Below are positions 1-5,791 of a DNA stretch of 6,586 nt, one piece after another (position 1 is the stretch's first letter; every line of letters begins with the position of its first letter). The notes below the pieces were generated by a model. The model was not told the origin of the DNA, did not search any database, and saw nothing but the letters and a program-made list of their open reading frames with translations. This stretch comes from Planctomycetota bacterium (GTDB taxonomy: Bacteria; Planctomycetota; Planctomycetia; Pirellulales; Pirellulaceae). The position numbers and the translations under genes are program-made. The DNA is taken from positions 1-6,586 of the forward strand of contig JAHWKS010000337.1 in assembly GCA_019347795.1 (NCBI GenBank), read 5' to 3'.

Positions 1-2
1 GG

Positions 3-1724
3 GTGGATCTTCCTTCGCAGCTCAGTGACGGCTATCTGGGCATCTTTCGCGATCCCACTCCGCTGAACCAAGAACGGATCCCTGACGACCGGGATGGGCT
101 TGCCTGCGTGATCGACTCCGGGACGATCGCAGGACATCCACTGTTGTCAAACTGGGTCATTGCCGAACGCGACTTTGACTCAGGAGAGGGAAACCCAGCG
201 GATAGGAACGGCCATGGCACATCCGTCGCGGGCCTTGTCGTATACGGTGACATCGCCTCCTGTATCGAAGCCGATCACTGGATCCCGCGCGTTCGGATTT
301 GCAACGCGAAAGTGCTTCGGCACGACGGCGCATTCGACCGAGTCGTATTTCCGGAAGAGAATCGGATTGAGGAAGTGATTGAAGAGGCGATCAGGCACTT
401 CCACGAGGAATACGGCTGTCGCGTGTTCAACCTGTCCGTTGGCGACGAAAGAGAGGTCTATTCCGGAGGGCGGCAGTTTCCGCTTGCCGAGAAGCTGGAT
501 GAGTTGGCCCGTGATCTCGACATCGTAATCGTAATCGCAGCCGGGAATCGGAATGACCTTCCGATTCCGGAGTCGACGTTGACGCGAGAGCAGTTGCAGC
601 GTGCGGTGCGAGACCACTTAATTCAGGATGAACGTCAGCGCGTGTGCAATCCTGCGACAGCATCCTTGGCCCTGACCGTGGGCGCGATCGCTCGGTCCGA
701 TGCTGTCGCAAACAACGTGGCTCTCGTGCCGGGTTCACCACCGGATGGTCCCTCTCCCTTTACTCGCGTTGGACCGGGGTACGCACCGAACGACACAGCC
801 TCGGCCATCAAGCCCGACCTCGTTGCGTATGGCGGCAACTCTGGCATCCTCACGCTTGCGGGCGACGATCCGCGATGGTCCCACAACGTGTGGCTCGGCG
901 AGCCGACGATTCGCCCTGAGCGGGACGGCCGAATCCTCACCGGCCAGTGTGGAACCTCATTCGCCGCTCCGTATGTTACGCATGCAGCAGCGTGCATGGA
1001 GCGAAGTCTCAGCCAATCATTGGGTCGCGTTCCGACCGCCAATGCCATTCGCGCCGTTTTGGGCACGGCCGTTTGCCCAGCAGGCTTTCAGGTCCAGTGG
1101 CTTGAAGACGAGAACGATCGCCTCAGGGCCTGCGGGTATGGAATTCTGAACCTGCGTCGCGCCCTCTGGTCAGTTGAAAGGGACGTGTGTCTGCTCTCGG
1201 AGGATCGAGTTCATGAGAACCACCTTCATATCTACCGTCTTGAGGTGCCAGAGGATTTCCTCGAAAAAAAGGGGCGTCGTGGCATCGTCGCAGCGTTGGC
1301 ATACGATCCGCCCGTCCGGGCAAGCCGACGCGACTACCTCGCCAGAACAATGACTATCGACGTCCTGCACGGACTGACCGAAGACGAGGTGGAGATGTAC
1401 CGCGCTCGCCAGCCTGGCGAGTCGCCTCCGCGACTGCCGGACCGGAACGACATCGCGCCAGAGCCTGCGAGGACCAAGCTGGAGCGTTCTACGCTGCAAG
1501 TTCGCTGCAAGTCATGGATTCGACGACCGCAGCTCCGAGCGAATGGAGACGGGGGTCCGGCGGTCATCCACGTGCTCATCACGTGCCGGCAGCGCTTCCC
1601 CACCGGGGAAGATCCGCATCAAACGTACGCATTGGCAGTTCGGCTCTGGCACGAGGACGGCACTGCCCAGATTCACACGCAGGTCCGCTCCCGCGTCAGG
1701 GCCGTTTCGAGGGTTCGCGTTTAG
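3..1724 (+). CDS. S8 family (subtilisin-like) serine protease, IetS-like, 5'-truncated by window edge
   Basis: Seen: the open frame runs in from the window edge; the GTG at its first base is only a nominal start, so the N-terminus is probably missing. Numbering from that GTG (573 residues), the subtilase triad is complete and in order: Asp38 in CVIDSG, His71 in NGHGTSVAG, Ser319 in GTSFAAP, with the oxyanion-hole Asn182 in IAAGN. Residues about 390-573 form a separate, probably beta-rich C-terminal region with a DPPVRASRRDYL motif and a basic end. No signal peptide or membrane segment is visible, which suggests cytoplasmic action. Family knowledge: intracellular S8 proteases with this kind of C-terminal region include IetS, partner of the AAA+ ATPase IetA in the IetAS plasmid-stability and anti-phage module. 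Inference: this is an IetS-like protease whose ATPase gene would lie just upstream, outside the window. Confidence is high for the protease, moderate for the IetS link. One sampled block (361-420) has 31 of 60 G+C, lower than the next gene. Confidence 0.93.
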   Translation: MDLPSQLSDGYLGIFRDPTPLNQERIPDDRDGLACVIDSGTIAGHPLLSNWVIAERDFDSGEGNPADRNGHGTSVAGLVVYGDIASCIEADHWIPRVRICNAKVLRHDGAFDRVVFPEENRIEEVIEEAIRHFHEEYGCRVFNLSVGDEREVYSGGRQFPLAEKLDELARDLDIVIVIAAGNRNDLPIPESTLTREQLQRAVRDHLIQDERQRVCNPATASLALTVGAIARSDAVANNVALVPGSPPDGPSPFTRVGPGYAPNDTASAIKPDLVAYGGNSGILTLAGDDPRWSHNVWLGEPTIRPERDGRILTGQCGTSFAAPYVTHAAACMERSLSQSLGRVPTANAIRAVLGTAVCPAGFQVQWLEDENDRLRACGYGILNLRRALWSVERDVCLLSEDRVHENHLHIYRLEVPEDFLEKKGRRGIVAALAYDPPVRASRRDYLARTMTIDVLHGLTEDEVEMYRARQPGESPPRLPDRNDIAPEPARTKLERSTLQVRCKSWIRRPQLRANGDGGPAVIHVLITCRQRFPTGEDPHQTYALAVRLWHEDGTAQIHTQVRSRVRAVSRVRV

Positions 1725-1781
1725 CATGATGAGGCCAGAAAATTATGAGCATTGAGGAATTACTTTCTTGTCCCCAGCGCG

Positions 1782-1786
1782 GGAGG
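1782..1786 (+). promoter_or_regulatory. Shine-Dalgarno sequence deciding the TTG start of the ADP-ribosylglycohydrolase gene
   Basis: A perfect GGAGG lies seven bases before the TTG at 1794, ideal spacing. The frame also opens at another TTG (1752) with no such site in front of it. The usual family start, shortly before the GLAIGDALG motif, agrees with 1794. No ATG or GTG is available in this stretch of the frame. Confidence 0.75.
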
Positions 1787-1793
1787 AAAGGAC

Positions 1794-2747
1794 TTGACGA
1801 ACGCTCGGAGCCAATTTGAGGATCGACAGCGCGGCGCACTGCTTGGCCTCGCGATCGGCGACGCTTTGGGGGCCGCCGTGGAGTTCGAGCCCGCCGGCAG
1901 TTTTCCACCGGTGACCGGCTACCGCGCCGGCGGTCCGCACGGCCTCCAGCCCGGCGAATGGACCGACGACACGAGCATGGTCCTCGCCCTGGCTGACAGC
2001 ATCGGCTCGGTGGGGTGGGACCTGAACGACCAGTCCGAACGGTACGTCTGCTGGTGGCGCGGCGGCGAATTCTCCGTCAACGGGCAGTGCTTCGACATCG
2101 GAATCACTACGCGCGCAGCCCTGGCCCGCTTTCAGCAGACCGGCGACGCCCGCACGTCCGGCGATCCCTCGGAGCGCGCCAGCGGCAACGGCTCGATCAT
2201 GCGGCTGGCTCCCGTGCCGATCGCGTATGTCGAGCTGTATCCCGACCGCATTCCCGACCTCGCGGCAAGGGCGATAGAATCCAGCCTGCCCACCCACGCC
2301 AGCCCGCAATGCCTGTCGGCCTGCGCCTACTTCGCCGTGGTGCTGGCCGGGCTGATTCACGGCGAACCGCGAGAGGCGGTCTTGGCGCCGAATTGGCCGC
2401 CGCTCATTGAACTGCAGGACTGGAAGCCGCTGCACCGCGAGGTGCGCGAAGTGGCATGTGGCTCCTTTCGCAGTCGCCGGCCGCCCGAGATTCAGGGCTC
2501 TGGCTACGTCGTTAAGTCGTTGGAGGCGGCGCTATGGGCGTTCCACGACGCCCAGGATTTCCGCGAAGCCGTGCTCAAGGCGGTGAACCTCGGCGACGAC
2601 GCGGACACCACCGGGGCCGTTTGTGGGCAGCTCGCCGGCGCATACTGGGGCGAGAGCGGAATCCCGAGCGACTTGCTGGAGGGGCTGGCGCGGCGGGATA
2701 TGCTGGAGCAGGCTCTGGAAGGATTGATTGGCGGAGGGAGCCGGTAG
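1794..2747 (+). CDS. ADP-ribosylglycohydrolase (DraG/ARH family)
   Basis: Predicted to hydrolyse the N-glycosidic or O-glycosidic bond of ADP-ribose attached to a target, using two Mg2+ or Mn2+ ions in an all-helical fold. Seen, numbered from the TTG at 1794 (317 residues): GLAIGDALG at 18-26, the metal-binding WTDDTSM at 56-62, SLPTH at 164-168, GNGSIMR at 131-137, and the second metal site NLGDDADTTGA at 265-275. All hallmark motifs are present and the length is close to DraG (about 290), so it should be active. It is cytoplasmic, with no signal peptide. The gene follows the S8 protease by 69 bases on the same strand with no terminator visible between them, so cotranscription is possible. 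The substrate cannot be read from the sequence: dinitrogenase reductase is only the founding substrate of the family, and no nif gene is nearby. Removing ADP-ribose from proteins or nucleic acids, or hydrolysing a free ADP-ribosyl compound, are all open. Confidence 0.93.
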   Translation: MTNARSQFEDRQRGALLGLAIGDALGAAVEFEPAGSFPPVTGYRAGGPHGLQPGEWTDDTSMVLALADSIGSVGWDLNDQSERYVCWWRGGEFSVNGQCFDIGITTRAALARFQQTGDARTSGDPSERASGNGSIMRLAPVPIAYVELYPDRIPDLAARAIESSLPTHASPQCLSACAYFAVVLAGLIHGEPREAVLAPNWPPLIELQDWKPLHREVREVACGSFRSRRPPEIQGSGYVVKSLEAALWAFHDAQDFREAVLKAVNLGDDADTTGAVCGQLAGAYWGESGIPSDLLEGLARRDMLEQALEGLIGGGSR

Positions 2748-2806
2748 GCGTGATTGTCGGCAACTAAATACGCATTGCGAAACTGAAATGGGCTCTCGAT
2801 CACTAA

Positions 2807-3621
2807 CAGCCTCTCCGCCGCATGCCGCGAGGCGCGCCGATGTACCAGCTTTCCGAGAGCCGAAGGGCCGCTGAGGAAAATCGCCGTGGGCGAGGCCCTG
2901 CGTACGAGGCTGCTGACGTGTCGGACAAGGTTTACGCCGATGGCAAGCTGGCGGAGAAGGCGGTTCAAGACCTGCGGCGGCTGGCGAGCCGGAGCGAGCC
3001 GTTATTGGGACCTGTACGACCGGGAGCAGATTCACTTGCCCGCAACCTACCATCGCCCGGAAAACGCGCCGGACGAGGCGATCCACAACTGGGGCGAACT
3101 GCGGGCCTATGCCGGCATTCCGCCCAAGGGCCCGCTCTCGGACGAACAGGCCCGCACGCTGATCCACGGCTACTACGCCTGCGTCAGTTACACGGATGCT
3201 CAGGTCGGAAAGGTTGCTGAATGAACTCGATCGGCTCGGGTTGGCCGAGAACACGATCGTCATGCTCTGGGGCGACCACGGCTGGAACTTGGGCGAGCAC
3301 ACCCTCTGGTGCAAGCATTGCTGCTTTGAGACCTCCATGCACGCCCCGCTGATCATCCGCGGGCCGGGCGTCCCTGGCGGCAAGCGGACGAGGGGGCTGA
3401 CGGAATTCATCGACATCTATCCCTCGCTTTGCGAACGCGCCGGCCTTCCGCTGCCCGACCATCTGCAGGGTCGGAGCTTTGTACCGCTGATAAAGGATCC
3501 GGAGCAGGCATGGAAGGACGCGGCGATCGGTCGCTTTGGAAACGGCGACACGATCCGCACGGACCGCTACCGATTAACCGAATACACGCGAAGCGGCGGG
3601 AATGTGCTCGCTCGGATGCTC
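2807..3621 (+). pseudogene. Decayed iduronate-2-sulfatase-type sulfatase remnant
   Basis: The sulfatase sequence is scattered over three frames. Piece 1 (about 2822-2990) contains GPAYEAADV and [16 protein letters not shown]. Piece 2 (3000-3208) starts RYWDLYD and contains [12 protein letters not shown] and [13 protein letters not shown]. Piece 3 (3212-3621) contains LNELDRLGL, the metal-site block WGDHGWNLGEH followed by WCKH, FIDIYPSLCERAGLPLP and IRTDRYRLTEY. Between pieces 1 and 2 the frame shifts, and the roughly twenty residues usual here, including the KPHLPF-type motif with an active-site His, are absent. Between pieces 2 and 3 one extra base in GGAAAGG (A run at 3209-3211) shifts the frame; removing an A restores [14 protein letters not shown]. 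The N-terminal half with the CxPSR site, whose Cys becomes formylglycine, is missing, and there is a stop at 2804-2806. The C-terminus stops at about LARML, where family members continue YDH. Intact relatives are often exported enzymes acting on sulfated polysaccharides; this copy cannot be active. Edges are approximate. Confidence 0.88.
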
Positions 3622-3635
3622 TCTGGCTGGGGATT

Positions 3636-3926
3636 TCAGACGTATCCGGCGCCTTGGCACGTCCCGCATCGGGTGACGGTGTTCAGCCCGGTGTATCGCC
3701 CGCTGCCCCGGCAGTCCGGGCATGGACTGGAAGGGATGAAAAATTCGAGGTGGGTGTCGGTGGCTGCATCGTGGCGCCCAGCGATTCGCATGGGATTCAG
3801 GCCCGCGGATTCGAGAAGGCGCGCGACTGCAACGGAGGGCAACGGGCCACCAAAGGCAGACTCGGGATGGTCGCTGAACCAGGCAGACCACTGGCCGTTG
3901 TGGAGTTCGGCGATGATGTCGGCCAT
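3636..3926 (-). CDS. Small protein with a C-terminal DnaJ-like double CxxCxGxG zinc ribbon
   Basis: A 96-residue protein. The C-terminus carries CPDCRGSG (residues 69-76) and CGTCQGAG (87-94), two copies of the CxxCxGxG unit found in the DnaJ zinc-finger domain; together the four Cys should bind one zinc. There is no J domain and only one pair of repeats (DnaJ has four), so this is not DnaJ itself. The N-terminal part (MADIIAELHNGQWSAWF, then AFGGPLPSVAVARLLES) could be a small alpha/beta unit loosely reminiscent of HicB-type folds; that is inference. The ATG start is accepted because it directly precedes this unit, but no strong Shine-Dalgarno sequence is seen. It is the last of the minus-strand series, and its stop lies 14 bases from the end of the sulfatase remnant, pointing toward it. 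Alternatives are a zinc-ribbon adaptor or a protein that binds RNA or an unfolded protein. Function unknown. Confidence 0.72.
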   Translation of the reverse strand: MADIIAELHNGQWSAWFSDHPESAFGGPLPSVAVARLLESAGLNPMRIAGRHDAATDTHLEFFIPSSPCPDCRGSGRYTGLNTVTRCGTCQGAGYV

Positions 3927-4005
3927 GGGTGTTGTTCGCTTTTCAACCCGTCACGAAGCAGGACCGTACCGCGCTGCTCGCCTCGGCCAACTGTTTGCCT
4001 TGAGG

Positions 4006-4254
4006 CTACTGTACGACGCATCGCCCGTATGTCGGCGTCGCAGGCTCTTCGACAATGCGGCATTTAAGAGCGTCGGCGATGGTCGCCGCAACGCGTTCGG
4101 CTGGCTCGCCAAGGACGGGCGTGTCGTCACCAGCGAATAGCCGGTGTACGTCGCGACAGACCGATACCAGCGGCTCGTCGCCGCTCCATTCCAGCGACGG
4201 CGAGAGTCTCGCGCGGAGCGGCTTGCCGCGGACGACTTTTTCGAGCACGTACAT
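4006..4254 (-). CDS. Hypothetical protein, 82 aa
   Basis: I do not recognise this family. The ATG at 4254 is preceded on the minus strand by GAGGAAAGG (GAGG at 4263-4266, eight bases before the ATG), a strong ribosome-binding site, which is the main reason to believe the gene. The frame extends upstream to another ATG at 4341, but that would overlap the end of the TPR gene and ignore this site. The protein starts MYVLEKVVRGKPLRARL, contains WSGDEPLVSVCRDVHRLF in the middle and has two more Cys near the end (65 and 79). There is no signal peptide, membrane segment or known motif. It sits 62 bases downstream of the TPR gene and 79 bases upstream of the zinc-ribbon gene, all in one direction, so the three may form an operon of small cytoplasmic proteins. 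Confidence 0.6.
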   Translation of the reverse strand: MYVLEKVVRGKPLRARLSPSLEWSGDEPLVSVCRDVHRLFAGDDTPVLGEPAERVAATIADALKCRIVEEPATPTYGRCVVQ

Positions 4255-4316
4255 TGGCCTTTCCTCGCACGCAAAGGGGTCAAAGTCCGTCGCCGAATGG
4301 GATCGGCAGGATCGCT

Positions 4317-4643
4317 TCATTTCCCTCGTCGCTTTCCCCACCGACTCAATTTGTCCTTAGCGGCCGCCCGAACCTTCGCCGGCGATTCGGGCATGGCCAA
4401 CACTGCCAAAAGATCCTCTTCGGCCTTGGCGTGAGCGTCCTGGTGGGCGTAGGCGATTGCCCGGTTGAAGAACGCCATCGCTTTGATGTCGCTCGGCGCG
4501 TTTGGGAACGCAATCGCCGCAGTGTAATCTTCGATGGCTCCAGCCCAGTCTTCCTGCTTGGCCTTCGCCATACCGCGACGCAGGAGAACTGCCGCGTTGC
4601 CGCCGCGAGAAAAGAGGCGTGCTGCTGACTTGATGAGGCTCAT
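4317..4643 (-). CDS. Small tetratricopeptide-repeat (TPR) protein
   Basis: A 108-residue protein with two TPR-like helix pairs: residues about 17-50 (LLRRGMAKAKQEDWAGAIED) and 54-88 (AFFNRAIAYAHQDAHAKAEE), with the usual small and aromatic residues at helix contacts. TPRs mediate protein-protein binding; no partner is indicated. The tail is strongly basic (KDKLSRWGKRRGK). The frame is open to an ATG at 4781, but the ATG at 4643 is chosen because AAGGGAA (4651-4657) stands seven bases in front of it and because the upstream extension looks unlike protein and runs into a putative terminator. There is no signal peptide or membrane helix, so it is probably cytoplasmic. It is the first of three closely spaced small genes in this direction, ahead of the 82-residue unknown and the zinc-ribbon protein. 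Confidence 0.82.
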   Translation of the reverse strand: MSLIKSAARLFSRGGNAAVLLRRGMAKAKQEDWAGAIEDYTAAIAFPNAPSDIKAMAFFNRAIAYAHQDAHAKAEEDLLAVLAMPESPAKVRAAAKDKLSRWGKRRGK

Positions 4644-4772
4644 CGAGCGATTCCCTTGGAGACGTGGGAGCCGGGGCGTCGAAAGGTGCCAACCGATGAT
4701 CCTCTCTATTCCGATAGAGCAATTTACTCGCCGCATGCTCTCTTTGAAACGCCTGTTCGCAGAAAAATTGGG

Positions 4773-4794
4773 AAAAGACACCGGCAGGCCGGCG
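4773..4794 (-). terminator. Putative terminator after the NUMOD3/Myb-like gene
   Basis: Read on the minus strand, a short G+C-rich hairpin (CGCCGGC then GCCGGTG, very tight loop, one G-U pair) is followed by TCTTTT. It begins 19 bases beyond the stop codon at 4813-4815, and would separate the DNA-binding-protein gene from the TPR gene. The loop is short, so the real stem is probably six pairs with four loop bases. Confidence 0.4.
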
Positions 4795-4812
4795 GGCGCT
4801 GAAGGAGAGAAC

Positions 4813-5559
4813 CTATGCGGAATTCCGTTGTGACGGATTCACCCGGTGCCTTGTGGTGCGGCCGTTCCGCAAGCCGAGTTGGCGCCGCCGACTGTAGACG
4901 GCTGACAGCGTCCGCCCCGTACGCCGGGCGACCTCTGCTGGCGGCAGCGTCCGTAGCAGTTCCAATTCATCCTCAGTCCATGCCGGGTTCAGCCACGGCG
5001 GGCGTGTGCCTCTGGCCCGGTGGATCTCTTTCAGCTTTCGTCGATGGACTTCAGTGAGCGGACGCCCGGCATTTGCCTTTCGCAGTGCGTCGTGGACGTG
5101 GGCAGGACGCGGCTTGCCGCGCTTGGCTGCTGCGATCTTCGCCCGTCGCTCGGCATCCTTTGCGGGATTTCGGGACTTGGCGCGCGCCGCCCGTCGGGCT
5201 TTGTTGCCCGATGTCTCGCGGAAGTGCGCGGCTCGCAACCGAGATGTTCCCGCCGTCGTTGACTGCACTTCCAGCGCGTGACGCCAGCGGGTCACGGTCT
5301 GGCCTGTTACACCCCACCAGTAGGCGACGGCTTGGTTGGACTCCTTCTGCACGGCCTTGGCGAGACCACGGTAAAGCACGATGCCGGCTTTGGCGCTTCC
5401 GCCATCAACACGCACGCCAACAGGCCACGGGATGCGCCCGTCGGTCAGACCGACGATCCGCACTTCGCCCCGAAGCGCGTCTTCGACGATTGAGCCGTAG
5501 CGGAAGCGTGGAGTTTTGTAGGGGCCGAAATGGAGCTTGACGCGACGAGCTTTGTCCAT
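4813..5559 (-). CDS. DNA-binding protein: HTH plus NUMOD3-like basic segment plus Myb/SANT-like C-terminus
   Basis: A 248-residue, very basic protein. In order: a conserved-looking N-terminal block (LHFGPYKTPRFRYGSIVEDA, then GEVRIVGLTDGRIPWPVG, to about residue 50); a helix-turn-helix at about 66-97 with QAVAYWWGVTGQTVTRWRHA; a low-complexity Arg/Lys/Ala stretch at 115-145; two units at 146-184, each G-(K/R)-P followed by a His and basic helix (GKPRPAHVHDALRKA, GRPLTEVHRRKLKE), resembling NUMOD3, the DNA-binding repeat of homing endonucleases; and a Myb/SANT-like HTH at about 193-231 (WTEDELELLRTLP, then RTGRTLSAVYSRRRQLG). No nuclease motif (GIY-YIG or HNH) is visible, so it looks like a pure DNA-binding protein. 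Planctomycete genomes carry many such proteins, as far as I recall; no function is established. The upstream region is rich in dyads that could be its binding sites. No clear Shine-Dalgarno sequence precedes the ATG. Confidence 0.82.
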   Translation of the reverse strand: MDKARRVKLHFGPYKTPRFRYGSIVEDALRGEVRIVGLTDGRIPWPVGVRVDGGSAKAGIVLYRGLAKAVQKESNQAVAYWWGVTGQTVTRWRHALEVQSTTAGTSRLRAAHFRETSGNKARRAARAKSRNPAKDAERRAKIAAAKRGKPRPAHVHDALRKANAGRPLTEVHRRKLKEIHRARGTRPPWLNPAWTEDELELLRTLPPAEVARRTGRTLSAVYSRRRQLGLRNGRTTRHRVNPSQRNSA

Positions 5560-5630
5560 GCCGGCGAGTTTAATCGGCCGCGGGAGTCAGCCTCGCTGCT
5601 TTGGGGGGCGCCAATGCTGTAATCCCACAA

Positions 5631-5708
5631 AAAAGTACATGTCGGCGGGGCGGCCACTCAGTTACCTTGCATACTGGCGGGCGGGCAAAACCAGCGAAAT
5701 GTACTTTT
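5631..5708. repeat. 78-base segment bounded by 10-base perfect inverted repeats
   Basis: AAAAGTACAT at 5631-5640 is matched by ATGTACTTTT at 5699-5708, a perfect inverted pair with 58 bases between. The inside is G+C-rich with no frame worth calling. No target-site duplication is visible at the edges. It could be a pair of operator half-sites upstream of the DNA-binding-protein gene, a small non-autonomous repeat element, or a structured RNA segment. Confidence 0.6.
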
Positions 5709-5720
5709 CGGACGGGTGAT

Positions 5721-5790
5721 GTAAAAACTCGCCCTCTCACGCCGGGCACGTAAGCAAGATTAGAACCGGCGCCGGACCGCCGGTTTTTAC
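5721..5790. repeat. 8-base perfect inverted repeat enclosing the terminator-like hairpin
   Basis: GTAAAAAC at 5721-5728 is matched by GTTTTTAC at 5783-5790. The right copy overlaps the T run of the hairpin at 5764-5788, so pairing with the left copy would compete with that hairpin in a plus-strand RNA. Such an anti-terminator arrangement is possible but unproven. Confidence 0.5.
5764..5788 (+). terminator. Rho-independent-type terminator hairpin, plus strand
   Basis: AACCGGCG (5764-5771) pairs perfectly with CGCCGGTT (5778-5785) around a six-base loop CCGGAC, and the T run 5784-5788 follows or overlaps the stem end: the standard intrinsic terminator form for plus-strand transcription. On the minus strand only two T follow the stem, so it is a poor terminator in that direction. 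No plus-strand gene lies upstream of it closer than the sulfatase remnant. Confidence 0.6.
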
Positions 5791-5791
5791 A

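Noticed and set aside
1745..1819. A 24-codon frame starting at ATG 1745 (MSIEELLSCPQRG...) with GAGG ten bases upstream, overlapping the start of the hydrolase gene
   Set aside because: It could be a leader peptide, but there is no protein-like pattern or pairing structure to support it, and the better-spaced ribosome-binding site serves the TTG at 1794.
3622..4140. Continuation of the plus-strand frame after the sulfatase remnant to a stop at 4138-4140
   Set aside because: The sequence past 3621 has no sulfatase features and is the reverse of two minus-strand genes, so it is read-through into a shadow frame.
4255..4341. Upstream extension of the 82-residue unknown gene to the ATG at 4341
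   Set aside because: It overlaps the end of the TPR gene and bypasses the strong ribosome-binding site in front of the ATG at 4254.
4644..4781. Upstream extension of the TPR gene to the ATG at 4781
   Set aside because: The added 46 residues look random, the extension begins in a putative terminator hairpin, and the ATG at 4643 has its own AAGGGAA site.
5073..5540. A long plus-strand frame opposite the DNA-binding-protein gene
   Set aside because: High G+C opens long antisense frames; its translation is Arg/Ser/Ala-rich without motifs, while the minus-strand frame carries recognisable HTH and Myb-like patterns.
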